Source: Mariniblastus sp.
Lineage (GTDB): Bacteria > Planctomycetota > Planctomycetia > Pirellulales > Pirellulaceae
Assembly: GCA_022447555.1 (NCBI GenBank)
Contig: JAKVBF010000001.1
Coordinates: forward strand, 25,560 to 89,559
DNA: 64,000 nt
Direction of reading: 5' to 3'
Shown here one piece after another: positions 54,615 to 62,857 of the stretch. Below the pieces are notes generated by a model. That model ran no database searches and was not told the DNA's origin. It saw only the letters and a list, made by a program, of their open reading frames with translations. The first letter of the stretch is position 1. Every line of letters begins with the position of its first letter. Position numbers and translations under genes: made by a program.

Positions 54615-55613
54615 TTATCTTATAGAACGCCCCACAAAGGTCGACCAAAATCCGGTCACCATACCGACTGCCAAACCGGCTCCATGAGCCCAGTTGGCGA
54701 CGTTCCCGACGATCTCTGTCGAAAAGGGCAGCATGCAAAAGAAGAAAAAACCCATGATGATCAACACCGAAGACGAGGGAAGGAAAAAACCACTTGAACG
54801 ATCAAACAGGGATTTCATCCAGATGAATCCGAACATGGCAAACACGACGCCCGACATCCCACCCAGCGCGGTCAATAAAACCCCTTGTCCGTCAATGAAC
54901 GTGACTGAACCCCCAATTGCTGCCGGTACTAAACATTGGACGAGATTAGACAACATGGCCGCGACAATCACCAAAGTCGCCATCCAACCAGTACCGTATC
55001 GATTTTCGACTCGTCCACCCAGTTGAAACAGCATGATGCAGTTAAACAAAATGTGGAACACACTGAAGTGAATAAAAATGGGCGTGATCAATCGCCATAA
55101 TTCACCTCGTGAAATGCTGGCTAGACGAACGCCGAGGGTCTGAGCTTCAACTTCATCTCGAGTCCGTTCCTGCTCCGCCGCTGGTACCTTCCAACCGTTG
55201 AACGCCAGCGACCGAAATACGGGCTGGTTCCAAGATTGCTGAGCGCCAAAATTTGTCGCCAAAGCCACAAAAACGCAAAGCCCAATCAAGAATAATGTGA
55301 GCGGTTGCCGTCGTTTTCCAGGACGGGTGGGATTCACCTTAACCACCCGCTTTTGAACCTCAAGACGTTTTTTTTCCTGCTGCCTAGCAAGTGAATCGGC
55401 TTCACTAATGGCCGCCCGATACTTTGCGTCCGACGGATTTTGCCGAAACTCCACAAGGCAAGATTTAGCCTGATCAAGTAGATCCTCATCCTTGACCCAT
55501 ATTTCAAAATGCTGATCCACCGGATCAATATGGTTCTGGATCCCTTGCATGAAAAGATACGCTGACAAACAGCGGACTTCGCCTTCGTCTGATAATGATC
55601 CAATGAGTCGCAT
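54615..55613 (-). CDS. Rhomboid family intramembrane serine protease
   Basis: 332 aa from ATG 55613 ('MRLIGSLSDEGEVRCLSAYL'); the Met at 55637 is an alternative. Residues 1-70 form a GlpG-like soluble N-domain, followed by a charged linker and six predicted membrane helices. The catalytic Ser is in 'GGMSGVVFAMFG' and the catalytic His in 'NWAHGAGLAVGMVTG'; 'HFSVFHILFNCIMLFQLGG' is the conserved H-x-x-N helix. It would cleave membrane-protein substrates within the inner membrane. Convergent with the TIGR03009 gene. Confidence 0.93.
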   Translation of the reverse strand: MRLIGSLSDEGEVRCLSAYLFMQGIQNHIDPVDQHFEIWVKDEDLLDQAKSCLVEFRQNPSDAKYRAAISEADSLARQQEKKRLEVQKRVVKVNPTRPGKRRQPLTLFLIGLCVFVALATNFGAQQSWNQPVFRSLAFNGWKVPAAEQERTRDEVEAQTLGVRLASISRGELWRLITPIFIHFSVFHILFNCIMLFQLGGRVENRYGTGWMATLVIVAAMLSNLVQCLVPAAIGGSVTFIDGQGVLLTALGGMSGVVFAMFGFIWMKSLFDRSSGFFLPSSSVLIIMGFFFFCMLPFSTEIVGNVANWAHGAGLAVGMVTGFWSTFVGRSIR

Positions 55614-56360
55614 GTGAATTTTCGCGCCGATCAACATCGGCTTTGGGGTTCAACAGATGGGCCAGCTACAAGCGCAAAACAGATCGCTAGGAGTCGGTTC
55701 AGTAGGGCAACGCTCAATTTTACTTTAATGCCTCAGATTATCTATCCGAGATAAAAATTTGTCCATCGTCTTAGTGTCAGCAATCGAATCCTCAATTGGC
55801 TGTTACCTTGTTGACCATTTTTCGCGATAGTTCGTCGCCACTCTGTGCAAAACTCAAGGCAAATATGAATCAAAAGTGAAACATGTCGAGGGAACCTTCG
55901 ATCTTTCAGACCGATACGGCTGCATCACAAAAGAAAGCGATTCGATAATCGAATCCCTAGTTAATTCTAACAAAATCTCCGATCCGGCAGCTTGCCAGCG
56001 AAATTAGTGAGCTGGCAAAAGCGATAGTAATCCGGAAAGGATTTTTCGAAGGCTTCCGTTCACTCGCCACCGAAACACTGGTTTCGATAGGCGGTGTCAT
56101 CTGATTCAAGCAACCCGACTCCGGAGACGGTCAACCGGAGCGGCCCGGTAATCCGACTGATTCATTGTGAATCTTCGCTCTGATCAAGCTCGACCAGAGG
56201 GTCATCGGTCTGGATGGGATGGTTTTTAAAGCAGCTTTGAAACGCCCACACGGGACTTTCTCCGATGTCCTCTTATAGCCGGACCCCATCGATCCGCCTA
56301 AAATTAGGGACGTCTCGTAACTAGCCCGCTATCTTACGTAACGTATTCTTCCAATCAATC
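55614..56360. other. Long intergenic region with palindrome and hairpins
   Basis: 747 nt with no credible gene. It contains a 17-nt near-perfect palindrome (gattcgat-a-atcgaatc, 55939-55955), an 8-bp hairpin 'ttgccagc'/'gctggcaa' (55992-55999 with 56011-56018) and smaller stems near 56080-56140. This is more structure than the other spacers show and could hold a small RNA or an operator. No T-run follows the main hairpin on the plus strand beyond 'aaaa'. Confidence 0.4.
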
Positions 56361-56897
56361 ATGATCTATCTCTGGATTATCCTGTTCATTGTGTTCCTGA
56401 TCGTTTTTTGGCTAACCAATCTATTTGGGATGCCGGGGAACTGGTTCATGATCGGAGCGGCAGCCATCTGGACTTGGCTGTTAGGTGACTCCTTTGCCGC
56501 CATCGGGTGGAAACCGATTCTGTTGGTCATTGCCTTAGCCGGACTCGGGGAACTACTTGAGTTTGGGGCCTCCGTTTTAGGAACCAAAAAAATGGGAGGT
56601 GGCCGCCGAGCCGCAACACTCAGTGTTATCGGTTCGGTCATCGGTGCAATCGCAGGCGCTTTCATCGCATTACCCATCCCAATCCCCGTGATTAGTTGGG
56701 TTGTCAGCAGTGTCTTGTTCGCCTGTATCGGGGCACTAATTGGTGCGACGTTGGGCGAAAAGTGGCAAGGTAGCAGCTTGAATTCCAGCCTTAAGGTGGG
56801 GGGAGCAGCCTTCGCTGGACGGTTTGTGGGTACCCTGAGCAAAATCGGGATTGGGGCGGTGATTCTGACAATCGTGGTTGTCGGTCTCTTTTTCTAA
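56361..56897 (+). CDS. DUF456 family integral membrane protein
   Basis: 178 aa with five predicted membrane helices. It has the family layout: the first helix ends in 'LTNLFGMPGNWFMIGAAAIW', then 'GELLEFGASVLGTKKMGGGR' and the Gly-rich 'LSVIGSVIGAIAGAFIALPI'. DUF456 proteins are inner-membrane proteins of unknown function, possibly flippase- or channel-like by topology. Its promoter is presumably in the 747-nt region upstream. A separate efflux adaptor gene follows 203 nt downstream. Confidence 0.85.
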   Translation: MIYLWIILFIVFLIVFWLTNLFGMPGNWFMIGAAAIWTWLLGDSFAAIGWKPILLVIALAGLGELLEFGASVLGTKKMGGGRRAATLSVIGSVIGAIAGAFIALPIPIPVISWVVSSVLFACIGALIGATLGEKWQGSSLNSSLKVGGAAFAGRFVGTLSKIGIGAVILTIVVVGLFF

Positions 56898-57100
56898 GAC
56901 CAGTTGTTGCGATAATATGAACTGAAGCGGTCGCTAGCTCCGACAATTTTGATCGCAACCCATGAAACGGATTCCAAGTCTTAAACCCGAGACTAAGACT
57001 TAGCCGATTCATATAGTAAGGGGGTCGGTGTTTGGTTTCCGTTTTGAATTCATCCAGCACCAGCCCAGTACTTTTTTGCCCTAAAAAGAACGATCCGAAA

Positions 57101-58066
57101 ATGAAAACATCCTCTTCTCTTTTGGCGACCCTGTTACTGCTCCTATGCTGCGGTTCTCTCCTAATGGGTCAGCAGGAAAGCGTGCCGACAGCCAACCCAA
57201 AGTCGGTTGAATTGCCAAGTTGCGTGGTGGTGCTGATCGAAGATATTGACGTGCCAGCCCTCGAGAGTGGGCAGCTCAGTAACGTGTTCGTCAAAGAGGG
57301 TGATGCGGTCAAAAAAGGGCAAACGGTTGCCCAGCTAGATGATCGAATCGCCAGTCGCCTAAAAGAAGAGTCTCAAAAGAAATATGAAAGTTCCAAGTTA
57401 CGCGCTGCAGACGAAAATGAAGTCAAAGCGGCTGATGCAAGAGTGAAACTAGCCATGGAAGAATTTGCAAAAACGCGCGATCTAAGGGCCAAGGGCTCCA
57501 AATCCGACTTTGAATTCAAGCGGGCCAAATACTCAATGGAAAGTTCCCAGTTCGATTTACTCGCTGCCGAAACGGCTAGACAAATCGCCGCAGCCGACGC
57601 GCAGGCAGGAGCGATTCGTGTTGATGCCGCATCGGACAGTGTCGCGCGACACAAAGTCACTTCAAAAATCGACGGTCTGATCTTCGAACGATTCCGAGAC
57701 GAAGGTGAGTGGGTCACCGCCGGTGACAAAATCATGCGGATCGCCAGAATCGATCGTCTACGTGTCCAAGGTCACGTTAAGAGTTCTCTATTTGATCCCC
57801 ATGAACTCGTTCGGCGGCCGGTCACGGTCACCTTGCAACTTGCTCGAGGCCGAACAGCCGAATTCAATGGACACATCACCTTTGTGGGGATCGAAAAGCG
57901 AGGTGGCCGCCACTCCGTTTGGGCGGAAGTCAACAATCGAATCGAGAATCAACGATGGGTCCTGCAACCAGGCAGCGAAGTTGAAATGAAAATTCATTTG
58001 GATCGGGCACCCGTGGCGACGGTTCCGGAAATCCCCCTTAATAGGCAGGGGACGACGACTCGCTAA
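57101..58066 (+). CDS. HlyD/RND-type periplasmic efflux adaptor protein
   Basis: 321 aa from ATG 57101 ('MKTSSSLLATLLLLLCCGSL'); the track start adds 23 residues without signal features. A lipoprotein-like signal peptide (Leu run then 'CC') precedes a lipoyl half-motif ('ALESGQLSNVFVKEGDAVKK'), a coiled coil (about 110-195) and the second lipoyl half with a beta-barrel ('ARHKVTSKIDGLIFERFRDE', 'IARIDRLRVQGHV'). It would link an inner-membrane pump to an outer-membrane channel, but neither partner gene is adjacent. Convergent with the 362-aa gene (31-nt gap). Confidence 0.87.
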   Translation: MKTSSSLLATLLLLLCCGSLLMGQQESVPTANPKSVELPSCVVVLIEDIDVPALESGQLSNVFVKEGDAVKKGQTVAQLDDRIASRLKEESQKKYESSKLRAADENEVKAADARVKLAMEEFAKTRDLRAKGSKSDFEFKRAKYSMESSQFDLLAAETARQIAAADAQAGAIRVDAASDSVARHKVTSKIDGLIFERFRDEGEWVTAGDKIMRIARIDRLRVQGHVKSSLFDPHELVRRPVTVTLQLARGRTAEFNGHITFVGIEKRGGRHSVWAEVNNRIENQRWVLQPGSEVEMKIHLDRAPVATVPEIPLNRQGTTTR

Positions 58067-58097
58067 GCTCCAGCAATCGTACCGCTCGTCATATCAA

Positions 58098-59186
58098 TTA
58101 CCTTTGCACAAACGCCGTCGAAAACCAAAGAAACGGTTTGCCGGCTTCATCCAATCGCATCTCGGCTCGCATTCTTGGACGGGATTGGCTGAGGAGTTTT
58201 TGGATCGCGACCATATAGGCGAGGTTTTCACGGACGAGGGTGACATCGGTTTCACTCATTTCAATACCGGCTCGGGCCAGTGAGTTTTGATCATAGAGAA
58301 ACGGGATCGCAACCCGACGTTGAATGGCTCCTAAGGCTTGATCTAGTTGATAGTTCTGAATCGCTATATTTTCGCGATCGAATAATTTGGGTTCATAAGT
58401 CTTTAGTGGCGACTCTGTTGGCCATCCAATAGGCCAATGCTCTTCGGTTGCGGTTGAATCGACAATGTGCAGTTGCGTGGTTCCCCCCTGCTCCCGCTGC
58501 GGCACCATGACCAGTCCGAGCGGCCTAAGTATGGCCGCCAACGCCGTACCCCCAGTGACACCCTGCAGTTCCTCAGTGATCACGCTATCAGCTCGCATTG
58601 CCTTGCGAGCCGCCTTATCTAATACAAATTCAAGTCCTGACTGACGCAACACTTGCTCCACCAGTTTGGCAGACGGCTGGTTCAACGTGCTGGTTTGAAT
58701 CGGCTGCCTCAAACATTTGTAAACAGCAACTAATTGCTCTGAGGTCAGTCCAAAAGCCTTCTTTTCCGCCAATGTCACTTTCGATCCATCGTCTCTCAAC
58801 TGCTTTACAAATTCTCGCATCCCATTCTTGTCATTGATCGAGAACTGGCGGCCGGGCACCACCAGCTGGCCGCCACGGATGACTCCTTTTACTTTAACCA
58901 CCACGATCTTTCCGGAACTCATCTCTTGAATATCTGGTTTGCCAGCCGGATTGGTCCGTGAGCGAATTCGATCAGCACCAATGTCTGACAAGACCTCCAT
59001 CCACTGCTGTTGAATGGACAATCCCGCCGACTGGTTCGCACTGACTTCCAATTCAACGAGCCGATTTTGAGCCGTCAACGAGCCACAAAAAAAGAGCCCT
59101 GCAAAAAGCGCTGCGGCGCAGGAAAACATTTTCATTAATCCATTCCAAATCATCTTCATACCCGTTGTTCGCTTCAGACAGTCCAC
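58098..59186 (-). CDS. Secreted protein of unknown function
   Basis: 362 aa with an N-terminal signal peptide ('MFSCAAALFAGLFFCGSLTAQ'), probably used from an internal Met. The central block 'KLVEQVLRQSGLEFVLDKAARKAM' loosely resembles the STN/secretin N-domain repeats, and a similar segment ('LDQALGAIQRRVAIPFLYDQ') occurs further on. The C-terminus ('MRAEMRLDEAGKPFLWFSTAF') looks like a small beta sheet. Two STN-like repeats would fit a periplasmic binding or scaffolding protein, as a weak inference. It begins 3 nt after the GT2 stop, so they share an operon. Confidence 0.75.
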   Translation of the reverse strand: MDCLKRTTGMKMIWNGLMKMFSCAAALFAGLFFCGSLTAQNRLVELEVSANQSAGLSIQQQWMEVLSDIGADRIRSRTNPAGKPDIQEMSSGKIVVVKVKGVIRGGQLVVPGRQFSINDKNGMREFVKQLRDDGSKVTLAEKKAFGLTSEQLVAVYKCLRQPIQTSTLNQPSAKLVEQVLRQSGLEFVLDKAARKAMRADSVITEELQGVTGGTALAAILRPLGLVMVPQREQGGTTQLHIVDSTATEEHWPIGWPTESPLKTYEPKLFDRENIAIQNYQLDQALGAIQRRVAIPFLYDQNSLARAGIEMSETDVTLVRENLAYMVAIQKLLSQSRPRMRAEMRLDEAGKPFLWFSTAFVQR

Positions 59187-59189
59187 CCA

Positions 59190-60038
59190 CTAGTCGCTTA
59201 CACCGTATCGTCCAATACAGTAAATAGCGTTGAACAAATCCTTGATTCCGATCTTTTTCCCTTCGTCATATCCACGGCTATTGTAGGTAATCGGTACTTC
59301 GATAAATCGAAACCCTCGTCTTGCCAGCTTGGCCGTGATTTCTGGTTCTATACCGAACCGATCCTGCTCGATCCGAATGCTTTCAATCACATCCAGCGTA
59401 AACAATTTGTAGCAAGTCTCCATGTCCGTCAACTTCAATCCACTCAACATGTTCGACGCGCCCGTCAACAGGGCATTACCCATGCGGTGAACTAACGAGT
59501 CATCTTGTATCTTAGGTCCCAAGAAACGTGAGCCGTAAACCACATCGGCGTCCCCTCTTAAAAGGGGCTCCAGCAGTCTGGGTATATCACGAGGATCGTA
59601 TTCCAAATCGGCGTCTTGTACTACAACAAAGTCACCTGAACACTTTTCAAAACCTCTCCGAAGCGCTGCACCCTTTCCCTGATTTTCTTCCTGGAAAATG
59701 ACATGGACACCTGGTGACGAAGCCAATCGCTGCAATAATTCTCGCGTCCCATCCGTGCTGCAATCATCGACCACGACAATCTCCGTATCCAACGGCAGGG
59801 CCGCCACTCGAGTGATTACCTGAATGATGGTACTCGCCTCATTGAATACCGGAATCACGACCGACAAGACGTAATCGATTCTCAGCCCCTCGCCCGAGCT
59901 TACATCTGCAGACACGTAACTTTGCAATTCGTTTTCAATCAAATCCTGACAGTCGGTCAGTTGACAGAGGATCGAATTCAATTGTTCATCATTTGACAAA
60001 GAACTGGCTTTCTGATTTTTTAGCCGTCTGGCACTCAT
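59190..60038 (-). CDS. Family 2 glycosyltransferase (polyprenyl-phosphate type)
   Basis: 282 aa. After an unusual ~55-residue N-terminal segment come the GT-A motifs 'VIPVFNEASTIIQVI', 'VVDDCSTDGTRELL', 'GKGAALRRGFEKCSGDFVVV' and the metal site 'QDADLEYDPRDIPRLL'. 'GSRFLGPK' and 'TDMETCYKLF' are typical of the dolichol-phosphate mannosyltransferase/ArnC-like branch. There is no membrane helix. It likely transfers a sugar to a lipid carrier; donor and acceptor are unknown. It is the first gene of the pair with the secreted 362-aa protein. Confidence 0.9.
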   Translation of the reverse strand: MSARRLKNQKASSLSNDEQLNSILCQLTDCQDLIENELQSYVSADVSSGEGLRIDYVLSVVIPVFNEASTIIQVITRVAALPLDTEIVVVDDCSTDGTRELLQRLASSPGVHVIFQEENQGKGAALRRGFEKCSGDFVVVQDADLEYDPRDIPRLLEPLLRGDADVVYGSRFLGPKIQDDSLVHRMGNALLTGASNMLSGLKLTDMETCYKLFTLDVIESIRIEQDRFGIEPEITAKLARRGFRFIEVPITYNSRGYDEGKKIGIKDLFNAIYCIGRYGVSD

Positions 60039-60261
60039 TGAGATTTATCGACCGTTTCCCATATCTTAAGGTTCTAATTAAAAATCTGAACCAAGCCTCT
60101 GTTGATTTTCCAGATGGAATACCAAGGTTTTGTGATTGGGGGCCAACTTACAGGCCCATTCAGCGTCGAATCCACCCTGTTTTGATCACCCAAACTTACA
60201 GACTGCGGCTGATTGGAAGCGTCATCCACACTTTTGACCCCAAAACCCGGACTAAGCCGTC

Positions 60262-60313
60262 TTGGTACAAGGGTTTGGTACAACGGCTTGGTACAACGGC
60301 TTGGTACAACGGC
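60262..60313 (+). repeat. 13-bp tandem repeat, four units
   Basis: Units of 'ttggtacaacggc' at 60275-60287, 60288-60300 and 60301-60313 are identical. The unit at 60262-60274 ('ttggtacaagggt') differs at two bases. Each unit contains the palindrome GTAC. Confidence 0.9.
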
Positions 60314-60429
60314 TTGCCCTCAGTAATGAAGGGTTGCAGATGTTGCTCGAATGTTCAAATCTTTGACGTAAAGTCACACAATACGGTTGTCTATAAATCA
60401 GGACTCGGCCAGGACCCCAAGCAGGTCAG

Positions 60430-60467
60430 CCTGTTTACCTCGTTTGCACCTGTTTGCCTCGTTTGCA
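60430..60467 (+). repeat. 19-bp tandem duplication
   Basis: 'cctgtttacctcgtttgca' (60430-60448) is followed directly by 'cctgtttgcctcgtttgca' (60449-60467), one mismatch. It lies 117 nt from the 13-bp array. Confidence 0.88.
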
Positions 60468-60745
60468 AGTCGAGGGCATAAGCCGTTCGATAAAAAAACA
60501 GGTCCGCTCCTCTCAGATGGCGGTGGGCATCTCAGCATTCACTAGGAAATTTTGAATCTCAGAAAGCGATTTTCTCGGTGCATCACGAAACACTCACCCC
60601 GCTCAAGCGGTACGTGCGGACAATGATTACAGACGTCACCAAAGCGAGCAGCCGGCGTTACGGAAATCATTAAGTGATCCCAGTCCGCCGGCGATCCAGT
60701 GGCTCTCCAGAAAAGTCGACAGCCTGTGGCATTCATACGTCGTGT

Positions 60746-61558
60746 TCAGACATCGGGCATCCATTCAATTTCATCGGTCTGATAGAGGACTCGGCCCTCC
60801 ATGCCGCCGCTCACAAACAGGCACTGTCCGTTAATATGACCCGCAAGTCGGTTCGAAGCCAAAAACATCGCCGCTGATGCTACATCTTCGGGACGTCCAA
60901 ATTTCTGCATAGGAATGGTTTGAAGTGCCCGCTTCATCGCCTCTTGATTGCCTGAAAATTTCCTAGTCATTGGGGTTAAGGTCCAGCCAGGGCAGACGCA
61001 GTTGATCCGACCGCCGGCCAGCACTTTGGGGATCTCATTTTTCAACGAATTCAATAAACCACTCATCAACCCACCTTTGGCGGTTGCGTAATCGGCATGC
61101 CCGGCTTCGCCAATCATTCCCGCAGTCGAACCAATGAGCACAATCGAAGGGTTTTCGATTGAGTTCCGGACGCAGCTGGCTAGAAACTCTCGAACACAAA
61201 GAAACACGCTCGTCTGATTCGCAGCCAGAGTGTCATTCCATTGCTCGAGTGACATTTGGTGTAAAGGCACTTCGCGGGAAGGCCAATGACCTGCGTTGGC
61301 AATTAAGATCTGGGGTCCGCTTAGGTCTTCCTCAACTTGGGCAAACATTTGTCGAACCTCCGGTTCAACTCGTAAATCAGCCCCCACTACGATCGAATCA
61401 GAAATTGATTTTGAGAGGTTTTGGGCATTCTGCTCCCCTTTAAAATAGTGAATCGCTACTCGCGCACCCTCCTCAGAAAAATCCCTGACCAAAGCCCCGC
61501 CAATTCCGCCGCTTGCGCCGGTGATGATTACGGTTTTCGAATCGAGCCCTGATTTCAT
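60746..61558 (-). CDS. Short-chain dehydrogenase/reductase
   Basis: 270 aa from ATG 61558; the Met at 61570 would start inside the nrdB terminator. The Rossmann motif 'TGASGGIGGALVRDF', the 'NAGHWPS' strand and the catalytic Ser ('IGSTAGMIGEAG') and Tyr-Lys ('DYATAKGGL') are all present. The C-terminus 'GHINGQCLFVSGGM' is the usual SDR end. It is NAD(P)-dependent; the substrate is unknown, with some resemblance to the FabG branch. It follows the nrdAB genes on the same strand but behind a terminator. Confidence 0.9.
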   Translation of the reverse strand: MKSGLDSKTVIITGASGGIGGALVRDFSEEGARVAIHYFKGEQNAQNLSKSISDSIVVGADLRVEPEVRQMFAQVEEDLSGPQILIANAGHWPSREVPLHQMSLEQWNDTLAANQTSVFLCVREFLASCVRNSIENPSIVLIGSTAGMIGEAGHADYATAKGGLMSGLLNSLKNEIPKVLAGGRINCVCPGWTLTPMTRKFSGNQEAMKRALQTIPMQKFGRPEDVASAAMFLASNRLAGHINGQCLFVSGGMEGRVLYQTDEIEWMPDV

Positions 61559-61568
61559 CGACTGCCCC

Positions 61569-61598
61569 AAAAAAAAAGCCGCAGTGATTCACTGCGGC
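61569..61598 (-). terminator. Rho-independent terminator of nrdB
   Basis: Perfect 10-nt arms 'gccgcagtga' (61578-61587) and 'tcactgcggc' (61589-61598). On the minus strand they are followed by nine or more T (A-run 61569-61577). It lies 36 nt past the nrdB stop. Confidence 0.92.
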
Positions 61599-61634
61599 CA
61601 TTGCTTTAATCAACGAGGCCAGTCGGCCTCTTTC

Positions 61635-62702
61635 CTAATCCCAGTCAAGCGTTCCACCCGTTTGATATTCGGTTACACGGGTTTCGAAAAAGTTCTTTTC
61701 TTTTGCAAGATCCATCGTCTCACTCATCCATGGAAAGGGATTCGAACTTCCGTATTGTGTTGCCAAACCAATTCGCTCCAATCGGCGATCTGCGATGAAC
61801 TGGACGTAATCGCGGAACAACTTAGCGTTGAGACCGAGGACACCATTAGGGAGGCAGTCTTCGGCATAAGCAATTTCAAGTTCGACGGATTCGCGAACTC
61901 GATCAATCATCTGCTGTTGGAATTCAGGAGTCCATAGATGTGGGTTTTCAGCCTTGATGCCGTTGATCAAATCGATCCCGAAATTCAGGTGAATCGATTC
62001 GTCACGCAAAATATACTGAAACTGCTCCCCAATCCCCTTCATCAGATTCCGGCGATGGAACGACAGAATCATCACAAAACCGGTGTAGAAAAAGATACCT
62101 TCCATGATCAGATAAAAGCCGATCAGGTTCTTCAGTAGCGACTGGGCCCCCTCAAATGTCGTCGTGGTGAAGTCAGGATCTAGTACCTCCTTGGTTAGTT
62201 CCATTTCGAACGCGTCTTTTCTGGCGATCGCCGGAACTTCGTTGTACATGTTAAAGACTTCGCCTTCATCCAGCCCTAGACTTTCTACCACATACAGAAA
62301 GGTGTGACCGTGCACGGCCTCTTCAAAAGCCTGCCGTAACAAGTACTGACGACATTCGGCGTTGGTAATGTGTTTGAATACTGCCAAAACCAGATTGTTT
62401 CCAACCAAACTCTCTGCAGTCGAAAAGAAACCGAGGTTACGCATGATCACATGGCGCTCACCATCAGTGAGTTGATCCGACCTCCAGATCTCGATGTCCT
62501 TGTTCATCGGAACTTCTGTGGGCATCCAATGATTAGCACAGCCATTCACGTAATGTTCCCAAGCCCACTTATACTTCAGTGGCATCAACTGATTGACATC
62601 AACTTGATGACAATTGATAAGCCGCTTTTCATTGGCATCTACTCGCGAGCCGGATCCATCTTGCGCTTCGTTTGATTCGTTCGCGCGGATGTCTGTCGCC
62701 AT
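61635..62702 (-). CDS. nrdB: Class Ic-like ribonucleotide reductase beta subunit
   Basis: 355 aa. The metal ligands are Glu97 ('STAESLV'), Glu128 and His131 ('[10 protein letters not shown]'), Glu201 ('LIMEGIFFY'), Glu235 and His238 ('RDESIHLN'). The position of the radical Tyr (E. coli Tyr122) is Phe135, and the first ligand is Glu, not Asp. This pattern, with the same spacing throughout, is that of the Chlamydia trachomatis Mn/Fe enzyme (Glu89, Glu120, His123, Phe127, Glu193, Glu227, His230), so a Mn(IV)/Fe(III) cofactor is predicted. It delivers the radical to NrdA for dNTP synthesis. It lies 155 nt after nrdA. Confidence 0.95.
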   Translation of the reverse strand: MATDIRANESNEAQDGSGSRVDANEKRLINCHQVDVNQLMPLKYKWAWEHYVNGCANHWMPTEVPMNKDIEIWRSDQLTDGERHVIMRNLGFFSTAESLVGNNLVLAVFKHITNAECRQYLLRQAFEEAVHGHTFLYVVESLGLDEGEVFNMYNEVPAIARKDAFEMELTKEVLDPDFTTTTFEGAQSLLKNLIGFYLIMEGIFFYTGFVMILSFHRRNLMKGIGEQFQYILRDESIHLNFGIDLINGIKAENPHLWTPEFQQQMIDRVRESVELEIAYAEDCLPNGVLGLNAKLFRDYVQFIADRRLERIGLATQYGSSNPFPWMSETMDLAKEKNFFETRVTEYQTGGTLDWD

Positions 62703-62820
62703 ATTGCTACTCCTTGCAATTCTTAGGTCAAATAATATCAGGTGTGTTTTAGTTGGTAGGATGTTGGCGGGCCAAGACCGCCAAACGGGTTAACTGCAAA
62801 ACCAAGATGATCATAACGAC

Positions 62821-62845
62821 CAGCCTGATATAAAATACCAGGCTG
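62821..62845 (-). other. Stem-loop between nrdA and nrdB
   Basis: Arms 'cagcctg' (62821-62827) and 'caggctg' (62839-62845) with an 11-nt loop, 13 nt past the nrdA stop and without a T-run. It may stabilise or process the nrdA-nrdB mRNA rather than end it. Confidence 0.35.
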
Positions 62846-62857
62846 ATATCATCAAGA

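Larger units (their letters stand above)
60039..60745. other. Intergenic region carrying two short tandem repeats
   Basis: 707 nt between two minus-strand genes. It holds the 13-bp and 19-bp tandem repeats listed separately. A 64-aa minus ORF (60542-60736, with a 'CNHCP' motif) has no upstream ribosome binding site and no family match I can name, so it is not called. The area may be a decayed or recently rearranged segment. Confidence 0.45.

Noticed and set aside
60262-60313. 13-bp repeats as a CRISPR array
   Set aside because: Units are directly adjacent without spacers and are too short; no cas gene is present.
60542-60736. 64-aa minus-strand ORF with a 'CNHCP' motif
   Set aside because: Too short and unmatched to any family I can name, with no ribosome binding site; could be a gene remnant but not supportable.
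62821-62845. nrdA-nrdB stem as a terminator
   Set aside because: No T-run follows on the minus strand, and nrdB lies directly downstream.
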